This document shows positions 19,904 through 29,433 of a stretch of 64,000 nt of DNA, one piece after another. How positions within the stretch are numbered: the stretch's first letter is position 1; every line of letters begins with the position of its first letter. The notes beneath the pieces were generated by a model. It was not told where the DNA came from. It was given only the letters and a program-made list of their open reading frames with translations, and ran no database searches. Source of the stretch: Candidatus Hinthialibacter antarcticus (lineage in GTDB: Bacteria; Hinthialibacterota; Hinthialibacteria; Hinthialibacterales; Hinthialibacteraceae); contig JAVCCE010000011.1 of NCBI GenBank assembly GCA_030765645.1, positions 186,001 through 250,000 of the forward strand, read 5' to 3'. The position numbers were made by a program, and so were the translations under genes.

Positions 19904-22900
19904 TTATGCAGGAAGAGCCGTCGTATCTGAAATGGGGAAATACGCATCCAGATGCACAAAGAAAACGCCTCGCTCAACAACGGGTTCGTTGACGATGCGC
20001 GCCCATTCTTCTGCGTACGCGTTAATTTGAGGTGAGTAATATTCGCCCCTTTGCTGCATTGTTTTTTTAGTGATTTTGTCTGTTTTATAATCAATAACCA
20101 CCCAGCCATTTTTTTCTTTAAACACCAAATCAATCACGCCTCGCAAAAAGACGGGAACGTCAGTTTCCTGCTCCGATTGCCGCATCACTTGAAAAGGAAT
20201 TTCCGTAAAAAACTGCATTGCATTTTTTGCGCGTTTCAGAATTGATGACTGCGAAACGGAATGCAGCAATGCAACGCCTCGCTGCGTCGTCTCGTCATCC
20301 ACATCCATCGCCTCGCTCAACCGCTGCGCAGCGCTTTCAATGTCTAGAGTGGAATCTTGCAAATGCAAACGCAATAATGCGTGAATGTAATTGCCCCATT
20401 CCAAGGCGGATTCATTTCCAGCGCTTTTTTGTGAATACTGGTTCCTCGGCGTTGATGATGTGATCAAATCTTTGGCGCCCAGCGTAATGTATGTTGGGTC
20501 GGCAAGGCGCTGCCAAACAGCGACAGGCGACGAGATGCGCATCGGCGCTTTTCGTCTTGGCTTGACTGGTTTTATTGGAACCGCTTTTTCATCCTCAGGA
20601 TACTCGATTACATCCTTCAACAGTTTGTTCCAGGGATTGGATGTAGCCCGCTTCACGCGTTGTGAAATAATCATTTGATGTTTTGCTCGCGTCGCGGCGA
20701 CGTAGAGCAAGCGGTGAAATTCAGCGTCAAGAAACTGTTGTTCGGTTTCAGCCAACTCCTCCCACTGCATCGGATAAGCAAGCGGGGCGCGGTGAAATCC
20801 GAACGGGCTGGGTTCATCAATGAAAAAATAACCGGATACGCGATCTTGCTCTCTAACAATATGGGCCGTTGGCTTCCTGTTTGAATATCCATTGGGGTCC
20901 GCAAGAATAACGACCGGCGCTTCAAGCCCTTTCACTTTATGCAAGTTCATAATTTGCACGCCAGGATCGAGCGGGGGCTGCGCTTCGATTCCATCAATCA
21001 CTTCTTCGCCACAATCAAGCGCATGAAGATACGCAAGCATATCCGCCACCGACGTCCATTCATGCTGGCGCGACCGGATGACCTCGACCAGTTTCGCCAA
21101 GCCTCCGGCCAAGTGGTTCGAGTCAGGCTGGACGCTGCACCAAGCGTACAACCCCAGATCATCAATGATTGCCTGAAGCGCAACCACCAACGGTGCATTG
21201 TTGAAATGGGCGGCATATTGTTTCAAGCGGAAAAACACATCGACAAAATAGAGATTGGCTTCCTGCAATTCTCCGGGGATTTTTTTTGCGTAATGAAACG
21301 CACCGCCAGCTTGTTTGAACGCAAACAGTTCCGGGTCGCTAAACCCAAACAGATCGCTGCGCAACAACGCGACAAGCGCAACCGGGTTATCCGGCTCAAT
21401 GACGGCCCGGATGCAAAGGGCCAACCAATGCAGCGCCTCGTTGTCATTCAACGCGCCGCCGCCCGTCACTTGATGCGGAACGCCGAGCCGCTGCAACGCA
21501 TGGGCGTACATCGCCATGTTTTGTTTTTTGTAAGTCACGATCATAAAATCGCCTGCCTGGCGGCGCTGATGTTTCATATCCCGTTGAATGATGGCAGCCA
21601 CTCGTTTTGCATCATGCAGAACGATTTCATCTTTTGTCGCACACTCTTCGGGAGCGCTCAACGCGAATACATCGGCGTGATCCTTGCCCTGCAACGAAGT
21701 TGGCGCTTCGAGTGGGATATACTGCGGAGACTCAGCGGTTGCATCACCGGGGAAAAGCGGCTGAAACACTTTATTCACCCAATGAAGAACAGGCGCGTCC
21801 GTACGAAAATTTGTGGTGAGTGCCCCCACGCGCCCGCCGTGTTTTTGAATGATCGCCTTCACTTGGTTATACACTTGAATGTCGGCGCGACGAAAGCGAT
21901 AAATGGATTGCTTCGGGTCGCCGACGACAAACAAAGATCCCGGCGCAGGTCGACAATGCCCCCAACGAGTTTCGACAAGGTTTTCTCCCGTCAATAACAG
22001 CATCACTTCCGCTTGGATCGGATCGGTGTCTTGAAATTCATCCACCAGCAAATGCGTGATACGCTCTTGAAAATACTGGCGGACGGGTGCGCTATTACGC
22101 AACATTGCGGCAGTGCGCAATAACAAATCCTGAAAATTGAGCACGCCCAACAGACGTTTTTTTTGTTCATAAAATGCAACCGCCGATTGAAGCGCACTTA
22201 ACGCAATATGGTAGCGATATGAAAAAAATGCATGCAGCAACGGTTGATATTGCTGACAAAATGCTTCCCAACGGTCTCGTTCGTCTTTGGCTTGTTGATT
22301 GCCGCGCGGCCACTGCTTTTGAATAACCTTAACCGCCTTACAATTTGTTAAAACATCAATCACATCTCCCGGTTTGCGAAAGTCAACAAAGCGAACCATG
22401 CGCGCAAGTTTTACATACAAAAGCATCAATTCATCATTGCCGACGTCTTGGGGAAATTCCGGTTGTATTTCCTCAATGTGTTTCACATAGTCTTGAATAT
22501 CCGTGACAAACGCCTGCGCGTCCGGCAAGGCGCGTTGTTCGCTGGGCCATTCATCGACGTCCGGGTAATTGGTAATCGTAAGAAACGCTGATTTGAGTTG
22601 ACCAATATTCAGCCCCACTTCATCCAACTGCGCGAGGGTCGGCGAACCGTCTTCACAATACAAAGAATCAGCGTACTCTTCCCACGACTGGCGGCGCAAC
22701 ACGCGATCCGCATCATCATCCAATTCAGAAAATGAAACATGCACGCAGGCTTCAACCGGCCTTTCACGCAAGAGCCGCGCACAAAATGAATGGATCGTCC
22801 CGATAAAACATTGCTCGATGCGCTGCAACGCGTTCGCCAAGCGCTCGCGCTCTTCTCCGTGGGCCTGGCGCGTTTCGTCTTCGAGTTTTACTTGGAACCG

Positions 22901-23119
22901 CGAGCGCAATTCCGCCGCCGCTTTTCGGGTAAAGGTGATAGCGGCCAATGTATCAATCGAGCATTTTCCTTGTTTGAGCAACGCCAACATACGGCCAATC
23001 AACGCGGTTGTTTTACCTGTGCCCGCGCCCGCTTCGACAAGAAAATTTTCATCAAGCGTCGTTACGATTTCCTTACGAAACACATCGTCCGGTAAGACGC
23101 CGTTTGGCTTAGCATTCAT
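19904..23119 (-). CDS. addA: AddA/RecB-like helicase-nuclease
   Basis: The 1,071-residue UvrD-type superfamily 1 helicase has a C-terminal nuclease. Walker A is GAGTGKTT (31-38), Walker B LLVDEFQDTDP (about 370), and motif VI lies near LLYVAATRAKHQM. The C-terminal RecB-type nuclease core shows GVIDLVFKEKNGWVVIDYKTDK (Asp...Asp-Tyr-Lys). With AddB it should resect double-strand breaks for RecA loading. Start ATG 23119 has AAGGAG ten bases upstream and overlaps the end of addB by 11 bp. ruvB lies about 10 kb away. Confidence 0.88.
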   Translation of the reverse strand: MNAKPNGVLPDDVFRKEIVTTLDENFLVEAGAGTGKTTALIGRMLALLKQGKCSIDTLAAITFTRKAAAELRSRFQVKLEDETRQAHGEERERLANALQRIEQCFIGTIHSFCARLLRERPVEACVHVSFSELDDDADRVLRRQSWEEYADSLYCEDGSPTLAQLDEVGLNIGQLKSAFLTITNYPDVDEWPSEQRALPDAQAFVTDIQDYVKHIEEIQPEFPQDVGNDELMLLYVKLARMVRFVDFRKPGDVIDVLTNCKAVKVIQKQWPRGNQQAKDERDRWEAFCQQYQPLLHAFFSYRYHIALSALQSAVAFYEQKKRLLGVLNFQDLLLRTAAMLRNSAPVRQYFQERITHLLVDEFQDTDPIQAEVMLLLTGENLVETRWGHCRPAPGSLFVVGDPKQSIYRFRRADIQVYNQVKAIIQKHGGRVGALTTNFRTDAPVLHWVNKVFQPLFPGDATAESPQYIPLEAPTSLQGKDHADVFALSAPEECATKDEIVLHDAKRVAAIIQRDMKHQRRQAGDFMIVTYKKQNMAMYAHALQRLGVPHQVTGGGALNDNEALHWLALCIRAVIEPDNPVALVALLRSDLFGFSDPELFAFKQAGGAFHYAKKIPGELQEANLYFVDVFFRLKQYAAHFNNAPLVVALQAIIDDLGLYAWCSVQPDSNHLAGGLAKLVEVIRSRQHEWTSVADMLAYLHALDCGEEVIDGIEAQPPLDPGVQIMNLHKVKGLEAPVVILADPNGYSNRKPTAHIVREQDRVSGYFFIDEPSPFGFHRAPLAYPMQWEELAETEQQFLDAEFHRLLYVAATRAKHQMIISQRVKRATSNPWNKLLKDVIEYPEDEKAVPIKPVKPRRKAPMRISSPVAVWQRLADPTYITLGAKDLITSSTPRNQYSQKSAGNESALEWGNYIHALLRLHLQDSTLDIESAAQRLSEAMDVDDETTQRGVALLHSVSQSSILKRAKNAMQFFTEIPFQVMRQSEQETDVPVFLRGVIDLVFKEKNGWVVIDYKTDKITKKTMQQRGEYYSPQINAYAEEWARIVNEPVVERGVFFVHLDAYFPISDTTALPA

Positions 23120-26100
23120 CGTTTCGCAACTCCTTCATTGGCGCCAATCGGTCGGTTTGAGGGTTTTGTAATTTCGCCGCGCTGCATTGCGCCAGTGATT
23201 CAACATCACCGCAGATCGAGTTGAATTCACAAAACGTGCAGTCTTCGGGGTCATCCGTCGCCAAAAATGCGCCCATTGAAGCGATTTGGTTTAGAGACAA
23301 AAGAACATTGCCCGCTTGCGTCAATTCATTCGCCGACCAGGTGAGCCGCTCGCCCTTCCCTTTTTCGCTAGGGAAAAAATAACCGAATTGTTCGATTTCG
23401 GCGTCAGCGGAGACGCGCCGTTTTAACCATTGGCGCGCCATCGCCGTATAAAGCGCATGTTGAATCACGCGCCCTTGTTGAAGCGCATCCCATTTTTTCT
23501 TCTGTTGCCGTTTTCCATATTTATATGACCCTCCGGTCTTGTAGTCCCATATCGCAAACCGGGCGTCGGTTGGGTCGCCGACGGCGTCAATACGGTCGAT
23601 GATTCCACGCGCTTTGATCTGCGCGCCGTTTGGCAGCGAAACCACCACCGCCTCATCATTTTCGTATCCAATTTTTGCTTCAACATATTGGGGCGTTAGT
23701 GCCAGCTGAAGTTCTTCTTCTGAATAAAGAAAATACTCGATGCAAGTCATGAGTTGGTCGCGTTGCCGTGAGAATGAGTGCTCTGCTTTGGGAGGATACG
23801 ACGCTCGATACGACTCCAACTCGCGATCAGCCATGTCAATTAATTCCTGGCGATGCGCGGCGTACGAAACAGGTTCATTGTTCTTGATTCGCTCCGCAAT
23901 GAACCTCTCGAATAATCCATGAACCAAACTCCCGAATGCAAGCGCATCGAGCCATTGCTCTTCTTCAACCGTGACCGACTCTGGCTCCTCGATCTGCAAT
24001 CCATATTGAAAAAAGAACGCCAATGGACATCGCCCCAAGGTTTCCAATGCGCTGGCGGATGCAATGCGTCCACTCGTAAAATTTAACAACACGCCAGCGT
24101 CTGCAACCCAACCGTCATAAACGGTAAACTCGTTGCTTTGTCGATGCTGCCGGGCCCGCATCCCTTTTTGAACATGAGAATAACGCTCGAAAATCCATTC
24201 CACTGAATTGCATCGACCGCCTGCGGCATTCAACAAATCCATATCCCGCTCATTAACGCATTGCCCCTCCACACCTGGAGCAAACGACGCAGGCGCGCCC
24301 AACCATTTTTTCAGCGACGAATAATCGGCCTGATGGTCTCCACTGATAATTTGATGAACCGACAACACAAGCGGGCTGGCAAATTGCTCGCGACCATCCA
24401 CAACATTGAAACTAGAGAAACTCAACGTCGCTTTTCCCGGCAAACGCTTTAATAAGCGATGGAGAATTTGGATTTTTCGTTGAATCCGGCCCCGCGAAGT
24501 AACAAGCCCCGGCGAAATCGCCGCGCGCTCTTTATCTAATACGACCGGGTCTTGCGACCCCGCCCCGGGAAAGCGCCCATCATCAAGCCCAACAATAAAT
24601 AGATAGGGACGGTCGGTGTGACCGCCGCTCAAATAATGAGACGCGTGTATATGCCCCGGTTTCGGCCCGCTTTTTAAAACCGACAACGACCTGGGAACAG
24701 ACGCAACCAGTTCCCATCCATCGACGCTTTTAATGTTGGGGTCTGCACGAATGATCTCGAACAATTGTTTGAGTTGATTCACGAGGCGCTCGCGCCCCTG
24801 TCGATGAAAGTCGGAACCATCCGAGGTGAAACGTTCACAAAATTGCAGCGATTTTTGGACGATGTCGCTCAACAGACCGCTTGCATGGGGTGTGGTTGCA
24901 AGCAGCGCGTCAATTTCATCCAGAAGCAAACCATATTTAGAAATTTCACGTTCGAGATAAAGCCGATAACGAACGGGGGATGTTGCCGGAGTATTTTCAT
25001 CGTCAGTTGTTTCTATGTTATCCAATTGCAAATGCAGCGACTGAATTTTGTCGCGGATGCAAGCCAAGGTCCTCTCGCGGCCAAACCCAATTGGCAACCG
25101 CCGAACCGCCTGCGCCATTTCGTCATGGGAAAAGGTAGACGCATCGTGTTGAAGCAAATGGTCTTGATAGAGTGAAACCAGCGCCGATTGAAGATAATCT
25201 TGCGATATCCAATGAATCCAAGCCAACAGGGCTTTGCCGGGTTTTGAATACGTCGCCGGGACGCCGTCCACAAAGGTGATTGGTAAATTCATGCCGTGCG
25301 CTTCGTCCGTCCAATGCGGCTCAAACGATAATTCATACAGCAATGGAATGTATGTTTCCGAATCGGTAAAAACGATTTCAATTTGATCGAGTGGGATTTT
25401 ATTTTGCAAGCATCGCCGAAAAATTTCGCGCACTTCATTCGCTTCGCCAATCGCGTGATAAAGGCTCACGCTTCCATCTTGAAATGAGGCTGCGGCATCC
25501 CCCGGTTGCTCAATCCAACGCAACAAATCAATATCGCGTTTTGGCTTCGGCGGCTTTCCCTCATCAACAACATCCGCATGACGGGCCGATAATGCATGTA
25601 TAAATTGGCGCTCTTTGGAATTAAGTTCGACATCCTCAGGGATAAATAAAACCAGTTCATTGTTTATTTCGACATGCTCGCAAGCGATTCGCAACGCTTC
25701 TGCGTAATCAATTAAATTCGCCTCATGCAACGCCGCAGCAAATTGTTTCATCAGCGTATGAAGCGTCTGGGCTTTCAAAGGCGACTCAAATAACTCGTCG
25801 CTAACATCTTCCCCGCCCGAGGCCCGCAAATCTTGCAGCGAATCATGGATGCGCTCGAACAACGCCAGGTTGGGTTCTAATGCGCCAAAATAATTATTTT
25901 CAGGATCAAGTTGGCGCCAGATTGATTCAATCAGCATTACCCCGCGCATTCGCGAAGCAAACCGCAGTTCCTGTTTTACAAGATACGGCGTGATCGCATC
26001 TAAGACGGCGCCCTGGATGGTTTTGCAATGCAGGTTGACCAGCGGGCGCCCCTGCTTCGTGGCCGCGTCGATCCACTGCCACCCGACGCGCAAGGTTGGC

Positions 26101-26171
26101 GCCAACAACCACTTCTCCTGGAGCGGATGATCGGCGCACATTTGCACGATGGTTTGGACGATCAGATTCAT
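23109..26171 (-). CDS. addB: AddB-like nuclease/helicase subunit
   Basis: This 1,020-residue partner of AddA has a degenerate helicase fold over most of its length and a PD-(D/E)xK nuclease in its last 300 residues (GIIDRIDAVGDPTDARFAIWDYKTG). A probable [4Fe-4S] staple is formed by Cys in LGRCPLAFFF together with CTFCEFNSIC near the C-terminus, as in AddB and Cas4-like nucleases. The N-terminus lacks an obvious Walker A, consistent with AddB/RecC proteins that recognise Chi rather than drive unwinding. The upstream gene of a two-gene operon; GGAG precedes the ATG. Confidence 0.82.
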   Translation of the reverse strand: MNLIVQTIVQMCADHPLQEKWLLAPTLRVGWQWIDAATKQGRPLVNLHCKTIQGAVLDAITPYLVKQELRFASRMRGVMLIESIWRQLDPENNYFGALEPNLALFERIHDSLQDLRASGGEDVSDELFESPLKAQTLHTLMKQFAAALHEANLIDYAEALRIACEHVEINNELVLFIPEDVELNSKERQFIHALSARHADVVDEGKPPKPKRDIDLLRWIEQPGDAAASFQDGSVSLYHAIGEANEVREIFRRCLQNKIPLDQIEIVFTDSETYIPLLYELSFEPHWTDEAHGMNLPITFVDGVPATYSKPGKALLAWIHWISQDYLQSALVSLYQDHLLQHDASTFSHDEMAQAVRRLPIGFGRERTLACIRDKIQSLHLQLDNIETTDDENTPATSPVRYRLYLEREISKYGLLLDEIDALLATTPHASGLLSDIVQKSLQFCERFTSDGSDFHRQGRERLVNQLKQLFEIIRADPNIKSVDGWELVASVPRSLSVLKSGPKPGHIHASHYLSGGHTDRPYLFIVGLDDGRFPGAGSQDPVVLDKERAAISPGLVTSRGRIQRKIQILHRLLKRLPGKATLSFSSFNVVDGREQFASPLVLSVHQIISGDHQADYSSLKKWLGAPASFAPGVEGQCVNERDMDLLNAAGGRCNSVEWIFERYSHVQKGMRARQHRQSNEFTVYDGWVADAGVLLNFTSGRIASASALETLGRCPLAFFFQYGLQIEEPESVTVEEEQWLDALAFGSLVHGLFERFIAERIKNNEPVSYAAHRQELIDMADRELESYRASYPPKAEHSFSRQRDQLMTCIEYFLYSEEELQLALTPQYVEAKIGYENDEAVVVSLPNGAQIKARGIIDRIDAVGDPTDARFAIWDYKTGGSYKYGKRQQKKKWDALQQGRVIQHALYTAMARQWLKRRVSADAEIEQFGYFFPSEKGKGERLTWSANELTQAGNVLLSLNQIASMGAFLATDDPEDCTFCEFNSICGDVESLAQCSAAKLQNPQTDRLAPMKELRNDEC

Positions 26172-26210
26172 GGCATTTATTCTCCAAAGAATGTTTTGAA
26201 GCGCATTGCG

Positions 26211-26216
26211 TATAAT
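26211..26216 (+). promoter_or_regulatory. Candidate -10 element (TATAAT)
   Basis: A perfect TATAAT lies 145 bp upstream of the DUF1080 gene at 26362, in the spacer divergent from addB. No matching -35 is evident, so this is weak. Confidence 0.25.
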
Positions 26217-26361
26217 ACAACCATAAATGCCGCGCTTGCACCTTCAATACGTTCAACAAAGTATTTGGAAAACAAATTTTCAGCAAACTTGATTCGCACT
26301 CGCATTGTTTGATAAGATGATAACCACTCATTAGAAACCAAGATGCTGAAGGATACCTGAA

Positions 26362-27177
26362 ATGAAACGACTATCCCTTTCCCGTTTAATCATCACCCCC
26401 CTATGTTTCGCGCTTCTGATCGCTGGCCCTTTTTCTCATACTTCAACAGCGGCGGATGCGGACTCTGCATCAACATCCATCGGCGTTGGCGCGGCGGCTC
26501 CTGAAAGCGCCGAAATGCTCATTGATGGAAGCCGAAAGCTTCTCGACCAAAAATGGACGTATTGGGAAGGCCCTCGCTTCAACTCATCGCTGCCCATCAA
26601 ATGGAAAATCGTCGATGACCCGGTTGATGACGGCAACGCGCTGATGACCGACGACCCGGCAGCGGCGGGCGGACTATATGGCGCCGCCGATATCGTCACC
26701 AAAAAGAAATACCGCGACTTTCGTTTGCATGTTGAATTTTTGATTGTACACGAAGGCGGAAACAGCGGCGTCTATTTACAAAACCGCTATGAAATCCAGG
26801 TACTCGACGGCGACAAAGGCACGCACGGCTTGGCCGCAGTCATCAATGAAGCCGCCGGCCCCTACGACGCCTATAACGGCGTGGGAAAATGGAACGCCTA
26901 TGACATCGTCTTTCGCGCCGCGCGTTTCAAAGAAGGCAAACTGACTGAAAAAGCAATGGTCAGTATGTATTTCAACGGCGTGAAAGCGCATGAAAACGTG
27001 AAGATCCAAAAAGTATGGGGCGGGCCGAATTCAGGCATCGACGGCGGCAATAACGACGGCGCAGGAATCACAGATGTCCCCGGCGGCCTCAAACTTCAGT
27101 GCGAAGGCCACGAGGTGCTCTATCGAAATACCTGGATCAAAGAGTTAGACATCAACGAACCAGATACGCAGTTCTAG
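26362..27177 (+). CDS. Exported DUF1080 (3-keto-disaccharide hydrolase-like) protein
   Basis: The 271-residue protein has a signal peptide (1-31, ending near STAAD) and a concanavalin/LamG-like beta-sandwich of the DUF1080 family (about 60-262). Conserved stretches are KYRDFRLHVEFLI, GGNSGVYLQNRYEIQVLD and a C-terminal VLYRNTWIKEL. Some DUF1080 members cleave glycosidic bonds of 3-keto-glycosides made by Gfo/Idh/MocA oxidoreductases; others only bind. It stands alone here, between addB and an MFS transporter that could import sugar products. Confidence 0.85.
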   Translation: MKRLSLSRLIITPLCFALLIAGPFSHTSTAADADSASTSIGVGAAAPESAEMLIDGSRKLLDQKWTYWEGPRFNSSLPIKWKIVDDPVDDGNALMTDDPAAAGGLYGAADIVTKKKYRDFRLHVEFLIVHEGGNSGVYLQNRYEIQVLDGDKGTHGLAAVINEAAGPYDAYNGVGKWNAYDIVFRAARFKEGKLTEKAMVSMYFNGVKAHENVKIQKVWGGPNSGIDGGNNDGAGITDVPGGLKLQCEGHEVLYRNTWIKELDINEPDTQF

Positions 27178-27273
27178 CGACATTGAACGAAGCCTCCGCT
27201 TGCTCACTCGAAACGGCTTGCGGAGGCGACGCGCATTGCCAATCGAAAACCATTTTCGGATAAAGGCACGACC

Positions 27274-28410
27274 ATTTCCTCATCGCCCCAGTCTTTTGAT
27301 CTCGCCAAACAATGGCTGACGGTTGCGGTGTTTTTTTTCGCAGACGGATTTCTGTTTGGCGCATGGGCGTCTCGCATCCCGCTCCTTCAAAACAGACTGG
27401 GGCTTTCTGAGGGCGAATTGGGCTTGCTATTGCTCACGCTGGCGGCGGGCGGCGTTGCGGCAATGATGATGACCCCGGCGTTGCTGCGGCGGCTGCAACC
27501 AAGAACCGCCAGCAGCCTCATCGGTTTGCTGGTTTCCATTTTCTTTATCCTGCCTCACCTGGCCCCGACGGTCTTAAGCGCGGCAATCGCCATTTTCTTT
27601 TTTGGAGCCTGCAACGGCAGTTTAAACGTCACCGCCAACGCGGACGCAGCGGCAACCGAAAGCCATTGCGGTCGGACCTGGATGTCAGGATTCCATGGTA
27701 TTTTCAGCATCGGCGGCCTCATTGGCGCGGTTGCGAGTTCGCTGTTAATTTTTGACGACGCCAATTCAATCGCCCCTGTCATACTGCTCAGCGCCATTGG
27801 ATTTGGATTGTTTTTCCCTACGCTGTTTGTGAAGCCAACAGAACAAAATTTCTCCGCGCAGTCGTCAACAACAAACAACGCCGATTGCTCCGTTCCTATA
27901 TTTCTTTTGGCAGCGTTGGCATTTGCCTGTCTTGTATCAGAGGGAGCGATGGCGGATTGGTCTGCGTTGCTCATGCACAAAAGCGGAGCCTCCAACCAAC
28001 TCAGCAGCCTCGGCTACGGCGCCTTTGCGGCGGGGATGGCGTTGCTGCGTTTTTCGGGCGATTGGCTGACCGCGCGATTTGGTCAAACCCGCGTCATTCG
28101 CCTCGGCGCACTGGCGGCGACGGCGGGGCTTCTACTCGCGTTGCTTGCGATGCGTCCTGGCGTTTTACTCGCGGGCTTTTTCTGCGTCGGCGCGGGCCTC
28201 GCCAATGTGGTACCCGTGCTGTTTCGCATGGCGGCGCGATCAAGCGCGCGCACGCTGGCTGTGACAACCGCGTTTGGCTACGGCGGATTTTTGATAGGCC
28301 CTGTCTTGGTCGGCGGGCTTGCAGACGTCGCCTCATTGCGAGCAGCTATGTTTGTTGTTCTGTTTTGTTGCGCAACGATTGTGCTGCTGTCCCGCCGACT
28401 ATCAATCTAA
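27274..28410 (+). CDS. MFS transporter (sugar/fucose permease-like), start uncertain
   Basis: This 12-helix major facilitator has the first-helix motif FFADGFLFGAWASRIP and the loop QNRLGLSEGELG, like YbjJ/fucose-permease relatives. It may import a sugar or export a metabolite. The first ATG/GTG-type start, GTG 27328, falls inside the first membrane helix (WLTVAVFFFADGF). The same frame upstream encodes plausible N-terminal residues (SSSPQSFDLAKQWL), so the true start is probably upstream, perhaps ATT 27274 or ATT 27235. No ATG, GTG or TTG is available there without leaving the frame. Confidence 0.75.
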   Translation: MSSSPQSFDLAKQWLTVAVFFFADGFLFGAWASRIPLLQNRLGLSEGELGLLLLTLAAGGVAAMMMTPALLRRLQPRTASSLIGLLVSIFFILPHLAPTVLSAAIAIFFFGACNGSLNVTANADAAATESHCGRTWMSGFHGIFSIGGLIGAVASSLLIFDDANSIAPVILLSAIGFGLFFPTLFVKPTEQNFSAQSSTTNNADCSVPIFLLAALAFACLVSEGAMADWSALLMHKSGASNQLSSLGYGAFAAGMALLRFSGDWLTARFGQTRVIRLGALAATAGLLLALLAMRPGVLLAGFFCVGAGLANVVPVLFRMAARSSARTLAVTTAFGYGGFLIGPVLVGGLADVASLRAAMFVVLFCCATIVLLSRRLSI

Positions 28411-28481
28411 AATTGCAAAGCGGTTGCCATCAACATGTTCGGAATGGTTTTAGGCGCAACCAGCAACAATCACAATGAAAA

Positions 28482-28630
28482 CGGATTCAGGCATATCAAT
28501 AATTGACAAACCGATTCAGGCATGGGTGCAACTCGGCGAGCGCCTGCGCATAAGGGCCTGAAAGCCCGCACTGAAGCGAGCAGAGTTGCGCCCATGCCAC
28601 TTGCAGCGAAAGTTCAGTTCAATTTACGAA
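28482..28630 (+). repeat. Structured intergenic repeat, family B copy 2
   Basis: The core at 28521-28596 has arms CATGGGTGCAACTC and GAGTTGCGCCCATG. The 5' extension CAGGCATATCAATAATTGAC and the 3' tail CAGCGAAAGTTCAGTTCAAT are shared with copies 3-5. It lies in the convergent spacer between the MFS and DUF1080 genes. Confidence 0.85.
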
Positions 28631-28640
28631 AGAACCAAAA

Positions 28641-29264
28641 TTATAGTTCGCGGATTTTCACGTTTCGGAATTTGACCATGGAATGCTCATCATGGTTTTG
28701 CAGCCCGATGTGACCAACCAAACGACGGTCGCCGGTATGCGTAACGACTTGTTCGCCATTCAGTGTGATCGAAATCTGTTGTCCGAACGCGCGAATGATC
28801 GCATGGTTCCATTCGCCAGTCGGCTTGATGACGTTCTTGCTGATGCCGACCACGTCATACAAGCCGGAGTTTTTCTCATTTACATCGCGGCCATGCGCGT
28901 CTGTGATCTGCATTTCATACCCGGTGAACGCGGGGTTCTTTTCTTTCGCGCAGCGGAAAAACACGCCGCTGTTTCCACGTTGATTGATAGCGTATTCCAG
29001 CGACAATTCAAAATCGCCATAGGCTTTTTTCGTACGCAAATAAGACCCGGTTTCTTCTGGATTGGTCGACCAGTTTACTCCATTGCGACCAATTAACGCG
29101 CCCTCTTCAATGCTCCATTCGCCGCCTTCAACTTGCTCCCACTGGTCAAGCCCGGCGCCGTCAAACAACGTCGTCCAACCATGCGCAGTTTGCTTGGCAG
29201 TCGTTGCGCAAGACAATGAAAACAAAGTAAGACAGATTACGACTACGGATTTCACATGATGCAT
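28641..29264 (-). CDS. DUF1080 lipoprotein
   Basis: The 207-residue protein has a lipoprotein signal ending in LFSLSC (acylated Cys about 19) and one DUF1080 beta-sandwich domain. The domain shows WTTLFDGAGLDQWEQ, YGDFELSLEY, NSGVFFRC, GYEMQITDAHG and a final FRNVKIREL, all standard for the family. It is probably membrane-anchored and acts on, or binds, keto-sugar glycosides at the cell surface. AAGGAG precedes the ATG. It is monocistronic, flanked by repeat B2 downstream. Confidence 0.87.
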   Translation of the reverse strand: MHHVKSVVVICLTLFSLSCATTAKQTAHGWTTLFDGAGLDQWEQVEGGEWSIEEGALIGRNGVNWSTNPEETGSYLRTKKAYGDFELSLEYAINQRGNSGVFFRCAKEKNPAFTGYEMQITDAHGRDVNEKNSGLYDVVGISKNVIKPTGEWNHAIIRAFGQQISITLNGEQVVTHTGDRRLVGHIGLQNHDEHSMVKFRNVKIREL

Positions 29265-29433
29265 TTACATAACTCCTTACGGTGAAAAATAGTACAAAGT
29301 TTTCGTAGTGTACCACGAACCTCATCATCGGCTAGTTCGCTTGCGCTCTCTTCATACATGACTCCAATACCGTTTTCGTATGAACCTTAAATATGCTAAA
29401 CTCCCATTACGACTTAATTCGTTGGAGGCAAAC

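Noticed and set aside
19804-19992. Short plus-strand ORF downstream of addA
   Set aside because: It overlaps the addA coding end, has no ribosome-binding site and no protein-like content.
20939-21997. 352-codon open frame antisense to addA
   Set aside because: It mirrors the codon bias of addA on the other strand, has no recognisable domain and no ribosome-binding site.
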